Positions 53,357 to 61,517 of a stretch of 64,000 nt of DNA are shown piece by piece. This stretch comes from Paracoccus xiamenensis (lineage in GTDB: Bacteria; Pseudomonadota; Alphaproteobacteria; Rhodobacterales; Rhodobacteraceae), in assembly GCF_011308835.1 (NCBI RefSeq), contig NZ_JAAOHY010000009.1:78664-142663 (forward strand). Reading direction: 5' to 3'. A program made the position numbers and the translations under genes. Below the pieces are notes generated by a model. That model worked only from the letters and a program-made list of their open reading frames with translations, searched no databases and had not been told where the DNA came from. Positions within the stretch are counted from its first letter, which is position 1, and each line of letters opens with the position of its first letter.

Positions 53357-54660
53357 CCCTCGCCGATACGCTGGCTGGATTTGCCACCGCGCCTGTCGCG
53401 GCCGATGCGCGGATGCGCCGCTTTGTCGACTTCTCGCTTGCCGACTGGGCGACGGTGGGGCTGGCGGGGCAGGGTGAACCCGTCGCCCGCGCCGCCCGGC
53501 AGATGGCTTTGGGCGACAGCGCGGGCAGGGGCGGGGCCACTGTGATCGGCGGAGGCCGCGCGGCCCCGCGGGCAGCGGCCCTGGCCAATGGCGCGATCAG
53601 CCACGCGCTGGATTACGACGACACCCATTTCCTGCATATCGGTCATCCCAGCGTCGCGGTGATCCCCGCCGCGCTTTCTGTTGCCGAGGCAGCGGGCGCC
53701 AGCGGGCCGCAGTTTCTTCAGGCACTTGCCGTTGGGCTGGAAACTGCCTGCCGCATGGGCGCGTGGCTGGGCCGGTCGCATTACGAGGCCGGATTTCATC
53801 AGACCGGCACCTCGGGCGCGTTCGGGGCCACGGCGGCGGCGGGGCGGCTGCTGGGGCTGGACCGCGCGGCCATGGCACAGGCACTGGCGCTGACTGCCAC
53901 GCGGGCGGCCGGACTGAAAAACCAGTTCGGCACCATGGGCAAGCCGCTGAACGCGGGCTTTGCCGCCGAGATCGGCGTGACCTGCGCGCTGCTGGCGCAG
54001 GCCGGCGCCGATTCCGCGCCGCAGGCGATCGAGGGAACGCATGGCTTCGGGGCCACTCATGCCGGAAGCGCGCAGGCCGATGCCTTCGAGGGGCTTGGGT
54101 CCGAATGGGTCTTCCCTGACATCTCCTATAAGTTCCACGCATGTTGCCACGGGCTGCATGCCATGCTGGAGGCTGTGGAAAGCTTGATGCCGCTGGATGC
54201 GGGCAGCGTCAGCCGCGTGCAGATACGCACGCATCCGCGCTGGCTGGCGGTCTGTAACCAGCCTGAACCCGAAACCGGGCTTCAAGCCAAATTCAGCTAT
54301 CGCCTGACGGCTGCCATGCGGCTGGCCGGCGTCGATACCGCCGCGCTGGATGCCTATAGCGCCGGCACCGCCGCGCGCCCCGATCTCGTGGCGCTTCGCG
54401 ACCGGGTCGAGGTGATTGGCGACAGCGGCCTCAGCGATACGCAGGCGGTGGTGGTAGTCGATGCGGGCGGAGACAGCCTTACCGTGCAGCATGACCTTGC
54501 CGTGCGGCTGGAGCCCGATCTGGTCGAGGCGCGGCTGCGCGCAAAATCGACCACACTGCTGAGCGCGGACGCGGCGGATGCACTTTGGCAGGCGGTGGAG
54601 GGCTTGGCTGATCGGTCCGATCTGGCGGTGTTTTCGGGTCTGATCGGCCGAGCGCTCTAG
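53353..54660 (+). CDS. MmgE/PrpD family protein
   Basis: A 435-residue PrpD-fold protein, a family of 2-methylcitrate and cis-aconitate handling dehydratases, decarboxylases and epimerases. It shows the conserved ALANGAISHALDYDDTHF with the catalytic aspartate pair, HPSVAVIPAALSVAEA, and LTATRAAGLKNQFGTMGKPLNAGFAAEIGV and ISYKFHACCHGLHAMLEAV. Its length matches IDS-epimerase and aconitate decarboxylase relatives. It is last in the operon and supports a C5 to C7 di- or tricarboxylate substrate for the pathway. Reaction not assignable. Confidence 0.88.
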   Translation: MTLADTLAGFATAPVAADARMRRFVDFSLADWATVGLAGQGEPVARAARQMALGDSAGRGGATVIGGGRAAPRAAALANGAISHALDYDDTHFLHIGHPSVAVIPAALSVAEAAGASGPQFLQALAVGLETACRMGAWLGRSHYEAGFHQTGTSGAFGATAAAGRLLGLDRAAMAQALALTATRAAGLKNQFGTMGKPLNAGFAAEIGVTCALLAQAGADSAPQAIEGTHGFGATHAGSAQADAFEGLGSEWVFPDISYKFHACCHGLHAMLEAVESLMPLDAGSVSRVQIRTHPRWLAVCNQPEPETGLQAKFSYRLTAAMRLAGVDTAALDAYSAGTAARPDLVALRDRVEVIGDSGLSDTQAVVVVDAGGDSLTVQHDLAVRLEPDLVEARLRAKSTTLLSADAADALWQAVEGLADRSDLAVFSGLIGRAL

Positions 54661-54723
54661 GCTCCGGGCCTGCCGACTTCAGGTTTTTAGGTATGATTCA
54701 GGCTGCGCAAGGAGGCCTGACTG

Positions 54724-54910
54724 ATCAGCAATCTTTACCGGCTGTCTGCGGTCCAAGCAGAGCAGCTGACACCGTTTTTCGCATAATAAGACGGCACCCC
54801 CCGCTCATTGATGATCGGCGCGTTCTGCGCGGCATAGTCTTCATCTATTGTCATGGCTTGCGGCGGTGGGATGCGCCAGGACCTACGGGCGCGCCAAGAC
54901 CGTGCCCTGT
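54724..54910 (+). pseudogene. Decayed IS5-family transposase remnant
   Basis: Three reading frames in succession give parts of an IS5-type transposase N-terminus: from 54724 ISNLYRLSAVQAEQLTPFF, ending at a stop at 54784; then PPLIDDRRVLRGIVFIYCHG and LRRWDAP in another frame; then YGRAKTV in a third. From memory the intact family reads YRLT-VQ-LRPFFP, DDRRVLSGIIFI-RNGLRW-DAP-YGPHKTLYNR, so at least two frameshifts and a stop have accumulated. No inverted repeats or target duplications were recognised. It lies between the PrpD gene and the two-component system and marks a module boundary. Confidence 0.7.
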
Positions 54911-54957
54911 CCAGCCAGAGCGAAACTGGCGCGGGACTGGATTGCGGCAGAGGCGTG

Positions 54958-56124
54958 CTATGCAGGACGCAGATGGATTGTAACTACGGCTCCTCCGCCT
55001 TGCCGGTTAGCAAGGTCCAACATCCCACCATGCGCGACCGCTATGGCCTGGACGACCGAGAGGCCCAGCCCTGTACCGCCTGTTTCTCGCGACCGGGAAG
55101 AGTCTCCGCGCCAGAAAGGATTGATCGCAACCGCATCCATATCTTCCGGGAACCCCGGCCCGCGATCGAGCACGCGGATGACGACGCTTTTATCCGGCAA
55201 TTGTTCGGTTTCGCAGCGCAGCTGGCCGCCGCTTGCAGCATATCGGTTCGCGTTTTCCAGAAGCGCCAATACCGCCTGACCGACCCGCGCGGAGTCGGCG
55301 GCTATTCTGGCGGGGCGGAGGCTGGATTCGACCTCTAGTCGACTGGCATTCAGCGTGGGTCCGTATGCCGAAAGAACGGACTCCGCCACCTCGGCCACGT
55401 CGATCCATTCGCGCTGCATCACGAGCCTTTGGCCAATCGCCAAAGACAGAGTGCGCAGATCTTCGACAATCCGTCCCAGCCCTTCGACCTGCAGCAGAAG
55501 GTCGCCCAAGATTTTGCGATCCATCGGGAACACGCCGTCAAGGATCCCCTGCAGTGCCCCTTGAAGGACCGTCAGCGGAGTGCGTAGCTCATGCGCAACC
55601 GCCATATTGTTGAAGCGCAGGCGCTGCTCCATCCGGTCAAGGCTGGCGGCGAGATCGTTGAACGTCTCGACAAGACTTGTCACCTCGCGCGTGCTGTTCG
55701 ACGAGGCCGTGACGCGCGCCGAAAAATCGCCCGACCTCAGCGTTTCGGCGGCGCTTGTCAGTTCTTCGAGAGGCCGCGCAATCCGTCGCGCCAGGAAAAC
55801 GCCGATAATGCCGCAAACCGACGCGGAGAGAAGGCCGATCACCAGCGTCACTATCTGAATCCTGAGGTCCGTCGGGCCCATGAGCGTGTCCAGATGCTCA
55901 ATCGCCGCCCGCAGGCCATCCGCATCCGGCAGCCGCCCTTCATTCACCAGCTTATAGGCAAGTGCCGCTTCCGGCGAGAGGCTGCGATAGTTCACCTCAT
56001 CCAGATAGATGGAATAGGAGGTTACGCCGATATAGGCGACGCCCACGCTGAGCAGCAGCATGGTTGCGATTGCAGTCGCGGTCAGCGTGGCAAGTGGCAG
56101 GGCGCGATACTTCGGCATTTTCAC
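54958..56124 (-). CDS. Sensor histidine kinase
   Basis: A 388-residue membrane kinase. Two hydrophobic segments (about 8-35 and 88-112) bracket a short periplasmic sensor of about 50 residues. A HAMP domain follows (LARRIARPLEELTSAAETLR), then the phosphoacceptor helix with His178 in VAHELRTPLTVL, and the ATPase domain with ENANRYAASGG, DRGPGFPED and GGTGLGLSVVQAI. It phosphorylates the regulator encoded just upstream. GTG 56122-56124 overlaps that gene's stop; an in-frame ATG at 56118 is an alternative. The stimulus is unknown; a BaeS-like envelope sensor is the closest look. Confidence 0.9.
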   Translation of the reverse strand: MKMPKYRALPLATLTATAIATMLLLSVGVAYIGVTSYSIYLDEVNYRSLSPEAALAYKLVNEGRLPDADGLRAAIEHLDTLMGPTDLRIQIVTLVIGLLSASVCGIIGVFLARRIARPLEELTSAAETLRSGDFSARVTASSNSTREVTSLVETFNDLAASLDRMEQRLRFNNMAVAHELRTPLTVLQGALQGILDGVFPMDRKILGDLLLQVEGLGRIVEDLRTLSLAIGQRLVMQREWIDVAEVAESVLSAYGPTLNASRLEVESSLRPARIAADSARVGQAVLALLENANRYAASGGQLRCETEQLPDKSVVIRVLDRGPGFPEDMDAVAINPFWRGDSSRSRETGGTGLGLSVVQAIAVAHGGMLDLANRQGGGAVVTIHLRPA

Positions 56125-56813
56125 TGCGGGTCAGCCAGACGATAGCCAATGCCGCGAACAGAGGGGAAGAAGCCGGTCGCCCCCATCTCTTCCAGCTTGC
56201 GCCGAAGATTGGAGATGTGGGTGTCCACCGTCCGTGCCAACGCGTCGCTTTCGGGCATGCAGGCGTCAAGTATATCTGCGCGTGCAAACGCCTGCGTCGG
56301 GTGGCGGATCATATGCGCGAGTATCCTGAATTCGCTGAGCGTCAGGGTCAGGGGCATACGCTGCCCATCCCTGTTGACGAAGGCCGCAAAGCTGCCGGAA
56401 TCCACCTCTATTGTGCCAAAACGCAGTACGGCCTGATCCTGCTGGCCCATGGTCCGGCGCAGAACTGCCCTGACCCGCGCAACGACCTCCTGCGGATTAA
56501 ACGGTTTCACCACATAGTCATCTGCGCCCAGATGAAGGCCGCTTAGCCGATCAACGTCGTCGGCAAGTGCTGTCACCATGATCACCGGCGTCGCGCTTAG
56601 CTGCCGCAGGCGGGCCAGCACGGCGAAACCGTCCAGCTTTGGAATGCGTGCGTCCAGCAGCACGATATCCGGCTTCAGAAGCGCGTGGTGCTGAAGAGCG
56701 GTTTCACCGTCGGCGGCCTGAACGGTCCGAAGCCCTTCGCGCAGCAGATATGCCTCAAGGATCCTTGCAATCGCCGGTTCATCCTCGACGATGAGAACAA
56801 GACTGTTCTTCAT
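56121..56813 (-). CDS. OmpR family response regulator
   Basis: A 230-residue regulator. The receiver domain has Asp10-Asp11-type acidic residues (VEDEP), the phosphorylated Asp54 in DIVLLDARIP, Thr and Lys in VTALAD and VVKPFNPQEV. The C-terminal winged HTH (about 130-228) has TLSEFRILAHMIRHP and TVDTHISNLRRKL. It resembles BaeR-type regulators in VTALADDVDRLSGLHLGADDYV. Direct repeats between this gene and the divergent PAP2 gene are candidate binding boxes. Confidence 0.92.
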   Translation of the reverse strand: MKNSLVLIVEDEPAIARILEAYLLREGLRTVQAADGETALQHHALLKPDIVLLDARIPKLDGFAVLARLRQLSATPVIMVTALADDVDRLSGLHLGADDYVVKPFNPQEVVARVRAVLRRTMGQQDQAVLRFGTIEVDSGSFAAFVNRDGQRMPLTLTLSEFRILAHMIRHPTQAFARADILDACMPESDALARTVDTHISNLRRKLEEMGATGFFPSVRGIGYRLADPQ

Positions 56814-56860
56814 TTCAATGCCTTGTTGCCGTCAACAGTTCGGGCATACGCGTTTCAGCG

Positions 56861-56903
56861 ATTCCGGACAATCCTTTGACGGGCGGATTACCCATTCCGG
56901 ACA
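56861..56903. promoter_or_regulatory. Direct repeats, candidate response-regulator boxes
   Basis: ATTCCGGACA occurs exactly at 56861-56870 and 56894-56903, a 33-bp period (about three helical turns), with a weaker GTTCCAGACG at 56942-56951. They lie in the 168-bp divergent region between the OmpR-type regulator and the PAP2 phosphatase gene, where direct-repeat sites for such regulators are expected. Confidence 0.5.
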
Positions 56904-56981
56904 GTGCCTTGATCCTGTCTTCGCCATTTCTTGACAGTCGCGTTCCAGACGGCTGGCGATCTATCACGACAAGAGACCGCC

Positions 56982-57752
56982 ATGCAAAGAACCGTTCCGA
57001 ACTATCTGCCCAAAGCCTCTGCCGATCAGTTGCGGCTTGGCCCTGAAGCCGGCGCAAACCGGGCAATTTCCATTATCGTCAGGTCGATCATCTGCATCAG
57101 CTTTTTCTTCATGATTTTCCCGGCGTTCGATCTGGCGGTATCGCGTTGGTTCGCGGATGGGTCGGTCTTTGTTCTGGCAGAGCAGCCGCTGCTGCTGGGC
57201 CTGAGACAGTTCGGCCTCAAGGGCTCGTATCTCATCGCCGGCACGATGCTGTTGCTGCTGGGTCTGCACATCCTTCTGCCACGGCGATACATCCCCGGCG
57301 AACCGCACAAACCGCTATTCGTTCTGATGAGTTTTGTCGCCAGCCAGCTTCTTGTCGAGGTTCTGAAAGCCCTGATCGGCCGCGCACGTCCTCGGCATTT
57401 GCTGGAGTTCGGCGGAAATGCAGAGTTTACACCCGTTTGGCAGTTCTCGGCAGCCTGCGCTCGTAACTGTTCCTTCCCGTCTGGCGAGGCGGCCGCAGCA
57501 GCGGCAGCGCTTTCCCTTCTTGTGTTTGTTCCTGCAGGTCAGCGGTGGACTGCAACCATCATCATGGCACCCGTGCTCATGATGATCGCGTTGAATCGCG
57601 TTCTCTTCGGGGCGCATTTCCTATCGGATGTCGTACTTGGCTGGATGCTGACGATGCTGGTCATGGCCCTGGTCTGGAAATGGACCGAACCACGATCGGA
57701 ACGGATCGCCATGTTCTTCACGAAGATCCGTCCGAGCGGGCGGTTTCAGTAA
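56982..57752 (+). CDS. PAP2 family phosphatase with LpxE/LpxF-like motif
   Basis: A 256-residue inner-membrane protein with about six segments. It has the PAP2 motif set: KALIGRARPRHL (KX6RP), CSFPSGEAAAAAA where the usual PSGH reads PSGE, and NRVLFGAHFLSDVVLGW (SRX5HX3D form). The Cys-Ser-Phe-x-Ser-Gly-Glu variant is known from lipid A phosphatases of the LpxE/LpxF group; so removal of a phosphate from lipid A or from phosphatidylglycerophosphate in the outer leaflet is the best guess. Divergent from a two-component system, which may control it. ATG 56982 is chosen to give a short cytoplasmic N-terminus. Confidence 0.83.
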   Translation: MQRTVPNYLPKASADQLRLGPEAGANRAISIIVRSIICISFFFMIFPAFDLAVSRWFADGSVFVLAEQPLLLGLRQFGLKGSYLIAGTMLLLLGLHILLPRRYIPGEPHKPLFVLMSFVASQLLVEVLKALIGRARPRHLLEFGGNAEFTPVWQFSAACARNCSFPSGEAAAAAAALSLLVFVPAGQRWTATIIMAPVLMMIALNRVLFGAHFLSDVVLGWMLTMLVMALVWKWTEPRSERIAMFFTKIRPSGRFQ

Positions 57753-58156
57753 ACTGTCGCCGGAAATCGGTCCAGAGATCGACCGGCAACGGCCCCGCCA
57801 AGCCACCATGAGCATCCGATAATTTCTTGGTGATAGCCGGAACGGCGACGTCGGAGAGCGCCGTCTGGCATGTCCCGGCGCGGGCGGGTGTCCGCACTGG
57901 GCCGCCCTTGGTTGATAGCTATGTCCGCAGTGGTTCCAAAGCGGGCATTTTGGTGTCGCCAGCGATCCCTGCAGCCACCACGCCAGAGGGCAATGCGCTG
58001 ATTTGCACTTTTGGCGAACGGCGGGCGGGGCGCGTGCCGCATTGCATCGTCTCGGTCGTTTCGTATGACCGCTTTGTGCCGGACTTTGCCCCGCGCCAGC
58101 AGCCGGTCGGACTTCATCGCAATGACGCTTTCGCCGAAGGGATCGATCGGTGTGCC
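57753..58156. other. Gene-free stretch with a palindromic intergenic element
   Basis: This 404-bp gap lies between the PAP2 gene and the convergent AraC gene. At 57921-57948 ATGTCCGC-N12-GCGGGCAT forms an inverted repeat with one G-T wobble, and GTCCGCACTGG at 57890 and GTCCGCAGTGG at 57923 are near copies. It resembles the short palindromic intergenic elements scattered in alphaproteobacterial genomes. A minus-strand open frame at 57746-58117 has no recognisable protein features. Confidence 0.45.
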
Positions 58157-59104
58157 CTACTTCGCCGTTCCAAAGCGACGCAACCACGCACGGCTTGTGC
58201 AGTCATGGTGCCGCTGAAAGGCACGGTCCATTCGCTGCAGGTCGCCGAAGCCCGCGGCCGCCGCAACTTGATGCGGCGCGGCACCGCCCGCCAAGGCATT
58301 CCCTGCCCAGTCAGTCCGCACCCGTTCAACAAACCGCGCAGGCGATACACCCAGATCTCGCTGGAACTGTCGGCTAAGCGTGCGGGGCGTCAGGGCCGCG
58401 AAATCCGCCATGCTGTTCAGGTGCCAGTTATGGCCGGGGGACGCGGTCACGGCGCGGATCAACGGCGCGAGGCGTTCGGTGGTCGAGTATTGTGCCTCCA
58501 GCAGCTTGGCATATTGGTCCTGCCCACCTCCGCGTTGCACCGGAACCAGCATCTGCCGCGCGACGGCAAGCGCTGTCTGGGCATCGTGATCCTGCCGGAT
58601 CATGGCAAGGGCCAGGTCGATGCCCGAGGTGACGCCGGCCGAGGTCCAGACCGGCCCGTCATGCACATGGATCTGGTTCAATCGCCAATCGACCTGCGGC
58701 CAATTACGATGAACCTGATCCGCGCGGCACCAATGGGTCGTGGCGCTGCGCCCGTTCAGAACGCCTGCCTCTGCCAGCAGCAGCGCGCCAGAGCAGATCG
58801 AGATCACCCGCGACTGCGGATGATCCACCAGCCATCTCGCAACCGGCCTCAGGATTGCCGGATTTTGCATGGCCGTCTCGATCCCGTCGCCGCCGGGCAC
58901 CAGCAGGTCAGATGGTCTGGCAACATCAGCGATCGGCAGTTCGGCCGCCAGCGACAACCCGCATTGCGCCCGCGCAGGTCCGCCGTCGACCGAGGTATAT
59001 TGCAAGTGATAGCCACCCGCATGACGCATTGCCTCGGCCGGGCCAGCGACATCGACCAGATGCAGGCCATCGTAAAGCATGAAGGTCACGATTCGTTTGT
59101 CCAT
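58157..59104 (-). CDS. GlxA/FtrA-type AraC regulator with DJ-1/PfpI domain
   Basis: A 315-residue regulator. The N-terminal DJ-1/PfpI (GATase1-like) domain (about 1-190) reads IVTFMLYDGLHLVDVAGPAEAM, with a nucleophile-elbow-like VISICSGALLLAEAGVLNGR and a cysteine in it. The C-terminal AraC domain (about 210-310) has the first HTH SMADFAALTPRTLSRQFQRDLG and the second MRVAAAAGFGDLQRM-like PHQVAAAAGFGDLQRMDRAFQ. Start ATG 59102-59104; an in-frame ATG at 59153 is less likely. It is divergent from an MFS exporter and probably controls it, as FtrA-like proteins often sit beside transporters. Confidence 0.88.
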   Translation of the reverse strand: MDKRIVTFMLYDGLHLVDVAGPAEAMRHAGGYHLQYTSVDGGPARAQCGLSLAAELPIADVARPSDLLVPGGDGIETAMQNPAILRPVARWLVDHPQSRVISICSGALLLAEAGVLNGRSATTHWCRADQVHRNWPQVDWRLNQIHVHDGPVWTSAGVTSGIDLALAMIRQDHDAQTALAVARQMLVPVQRGGGQDQYAKLLEAQYSTTERLAPLIRAVTASPGHNWHLNSMADFAALTPRTLSRQFQRDLGVSPARFVERVRTDWAGNALAGGAAPHQVAAAAGFGDLQRMDRAFQRHHDCTSRAWLRRFGTAK

Positions 59105-59182
59105 AATTGATATTTGTATGTCATTTAGGCCTTGGCCATCCAGCGGCATAAACACGCAGAGAATTCATTCTGCGAGGTGGTG

Positions 59183-60343
59183 ATGAATCGGAATTTATCT
59201 TTGGTTCTCGTGGCAAATGTCGTGATGGGCACGGCCATGCCCATGCTGATCATTCTTGGAGCGCTGGCGGGTGGGGTGCTTGCCCCCAGTCCGACACTGG
59301 CGATGCTGCCGCCTGCGGTGCAGATGTCGACGGGACTGTTCGTGGCCAGACCGCTTGCCGGATTGATGTATCGTCGCGGGCGCCGGCTGGGATTCCTGCT
59401 TGGCGCGGGCAGCCTGACCCTGGGTGGGCTGTTGGCGGTTCTTGCGATGACCTCAGGCCAGTTTGCACTGCTGGTGCTGGCGCATCTGGTGCTGGGGGCC
59501 GCGCTGATTGCCATTAACTACCTGCGCTTTGCGGCGGCGGAATCCGTCGCGCCCGAACGGCAGGCACAGGCGATCTCGCTGGTTCTGGCCTCGGGTCTGA
59601 TCGCGGCACTTGTGGGGCCAGAGCTGTTCCGGCTGACACGTGACGCTGGGCCGGTGCCCCTGGCTGGCGCATATCTGGTTATCGCGGGACTTGGCCTGCT
59701 GGGAACGCTGCCGGTTCTGTCCCTTGGCGGCATGGGTAAACCGAAGACCGCGCCGCCCCAGGCGATACCGTTGGCCGAGGCACTCGCGATCCCGGGCGTT
59801 CGCCCAGCCATCTTGGCCGCGACCGTATCGCAGGGTCTGATGGTGCTGCTGATGGCACCTGCGCCGCTTGCGATGACGGCGGTTGGTTGCACGGCCGATC
59901 AGGCTGCTGCCGCGATCCGCTGGCATGTGTTGGCGATGTTTGCTCCGGGTCTGGTCACGGGCAGTCTGATCCGGCGCTTTGGCACGCATACCGTGCTGCT
60001 GACCGGCATGGCATTGCTGTTCGCCGCCGGCGTGGCGGCGGTTTCCGGACAGACTTTTGGGCTGTTCAACCTGTCGCTGATCCTGCTTGGCGTCGGCTGG
60101 AACTTCGGCTTCATAGGCGCCACGCATCTGCTGCAATCCAGCACACCCGCAAGCGCCCGTGCCTCGGTGCAGGGGGCCAATGATACGCTTGTGGCCACGG
60201 CTTCGGCCATTGGGGCGTTCGGCTCTGGCATGTTGCAGACCTTTTGGGGGTGGGGGTGGATCGGCGCGGCTGGCCTCACCGTGGCCGCCGCAACGTGGAT
60301 ATTCCTGAGATGGAGATGGTCGCGTGCAGTTCACATTGCTTGA
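59183..60343 (+). CDS. Major facilitator superfamily transporter
   Basis: A 386-residue transporter with about twelve segments. The loop between segments 2 and 3 reads GLMYRRGRRLGFLLGAG, the MFS GxLaDrxGrkxxl-like motif, and LGVGWNFGFIGATHLL appears in the second half. Its N-terminal NLSLVLVANVVMGTAMPML with inner-membrane start supports the ATG at 59183, preceded by GAGGTGG. It may export or import a small molecule sensed by the divergent AraC-type regulator; the substrate is unknown. It resembles YcaD/Bcr-like small MFS proteins only generally. Confidence 0.87.
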   Translation: MNRNLSLVLVANVVMGTAMPMLIILGALAGGVLAPSPTLAMLPPAVQMSTGLFVARPLAGLMYRRGRRLGFLLGAGSLTLGGLLAVLAMTSGQFALLVLAHLVLGAALIAINYLRFAAAESVAPERQAQAISLVLASGLIAALVGPELFRLTRDAGPVPLAGAYLVIAGLGLLGTLPVLSLGGMGKPKTAPPQAIPLAEALAIPGVRPAILAATVSQGLMVLLMAPAPLAMTAVGCTADQAAAAIRWHVLAMFAPGLVTGSLIRRFGTHTVLLTGMALLFAAGVAAVSGQTFGLFNLSLILLGVGWNFGFIGATHLLQSSTPASARASVQGANDTLVATASAIGAFGSGMLQTFWGWGWIGAAGLTVAAATWIFLRWRWSRAVHIA

Positions 60344-60902
60344 CCTTCATTCGGGAGACATCCGGATGGCGCCTGTTCCTCCGTTTCCTAATCATAACGG
60401 CGGGCCACTTCAGTGGGGGAGGATCAAGCAGAGCTGTGCAGCTTCATCAGCTTGACCGGCAGCCGCCTGGCTGCCCGCGGGTCTCGCCGTGACTGGAGGA
60501 TTTCCTCTAACACAACCCCATGCTGATCGACCGCTCGCCAGATTCAAAATTCCTTACCGGCGTGAGTAAGCTGTTGCATATTTGCCGCTTACAACCGGCA
60601 AACCCTTTTCCCAGTTGTGTGCCGCTCCACTCACTCGGTTGCGCTATCTCGCTGATTTGCTTATGGAAAGCATGTTCGCAGTCTGGCCCGTCCGCTGAGC
60701 ATTGTTACCATCTGACTTCGGCGACCTGTCGGTAAACCGATAATCGAGATGGGACATCAAGATTTCATCCGAAACATTGGATGTGCCAGCCGCAAGACCC
60801 GGCCCCACGGCTCCAGCTGACTGCAACGGCAACTCGACGAACCTGAGGGCATGGAGCATGCTCGTTTCGGTTCCGATGAACGAGCAGGGCACGGGCCGTA
60901 TC
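60344..60902. other. Long intergenic region upstream of the ECF sigma gene
   Basis: This 559-bp stretch between the MFS stop and the sigma-factor start contains no convincing gene: frames there are short and lack ribosome sites. The last 125 bp are an open extension of the sigma-factor frame (alternative starts at 60777 and 60876). It should hold the sigma gene promoter, perhaps iron-regulated, but I could not identify a Fur box. Possible insertion remnants could not be confirmed. Confidence 0.4.
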
Positions 60903-61433
60903 ATGAGCGGAGAACTGACAGAGATCTTTCTGGACGTGCGACAATCGCTTCTGTGGAACGTTGTGCGTATCGTGCGCGATTTCCAGGTCGCGGAAGATTT
61001 GACGCAGGAAACCTACATTCGCGCCACCAAGGCGGCGGATAGCGGTCCGGTCGACAATGTCGAGGCGTTCCTGCATCGGACTGCCCGCAACCTCGCTCTG
61101 GATCATTTGCGTCGGCGGGGCACGAGAGCGCGGGTGGAGGCCGAGGGGCTCGATACCGACCATGTGCAACAGATCGGACAGGACATTCCCTCGATCGAAG
61201 ACGCGATCATCGAGCGGCAACGTCTCGGACATATCGCAAAAGCGCTCTCCGGCCTGCCGAAACGGGCTCAGGCGGTCATGCTTCTCAGCCGGCTGGAGAA
61301 TTGGTCGAACCGCAGGATTGCCGAATATCTCGGTGTTTCGGAACGAACGGTCTTCAACGACCTGAAAATGGCGATGGGCCATTGCCGGGATGCTCTGCTG
61401 AAATATGACAGGTCCCGATCTCCGTCGGCGTGA
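60903..61433 (+). CDS. ECF sigma factor, FecI-like
   Basis: A 176-residue sigma-70 family factor. Region 2 (about 15-75) reads LLWNVVRIVRDFQVAEDLTQETYIRA and the EAFLHRTARNLALDHLRRR block; region 4 (about 105-165) has GLPKRAQAVMLLSRLENWSNRRIAEYLGVSERTVFNDLKMA. This is the FecI/RpoE-like iron-starvation type. It should direct RNA polymerase to the FecR and TonB receptor genes once released by surface signalling. Start ATG 60903 (MSGELTEIFLDV) matches the family; ATG 60876 is an alternative. It precedes the FecR gene by 84 bp. Confidence 0.88.
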   Translation: MSGELTEIFLDVRQSLLWNVVRIVRDFQVAEDLTQETYIRATKAADSGPVDNVEAFLHRTARNLALDHLRRRGTRARVEAEGLDTDHVQQIGQDIPSIEDAIIERQRLGHIAKALSGLPKRAQAVMLLSRLENWSNRRIAEYLGVSERTVFNDLKMAMGHCRDALLKYDRSRSPSA

Positions 61434-61517
61434 CATTGATCAACCGGGCCGAAGCCGCGAAATTTTCCGGTTCTAAGAAGAAGAAACGTCAAGGTAGTAG
61501 AGGCCCGAGCCAGAATA

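Noticed and set aside
57746..58117. Minus-strand frame of 123 codons between the PAP2 and AraC genes
   Set aside because: Arg/His-rich translation without domain features, overlapping the PAP2 stop; better explained by an intergenic palindromic element.
60520..60735. Small plus-strand frame upstream of the sigma factor
   Set aside because: No ribosome site and no family resemblance; it lies in what is more likely the promoter region.
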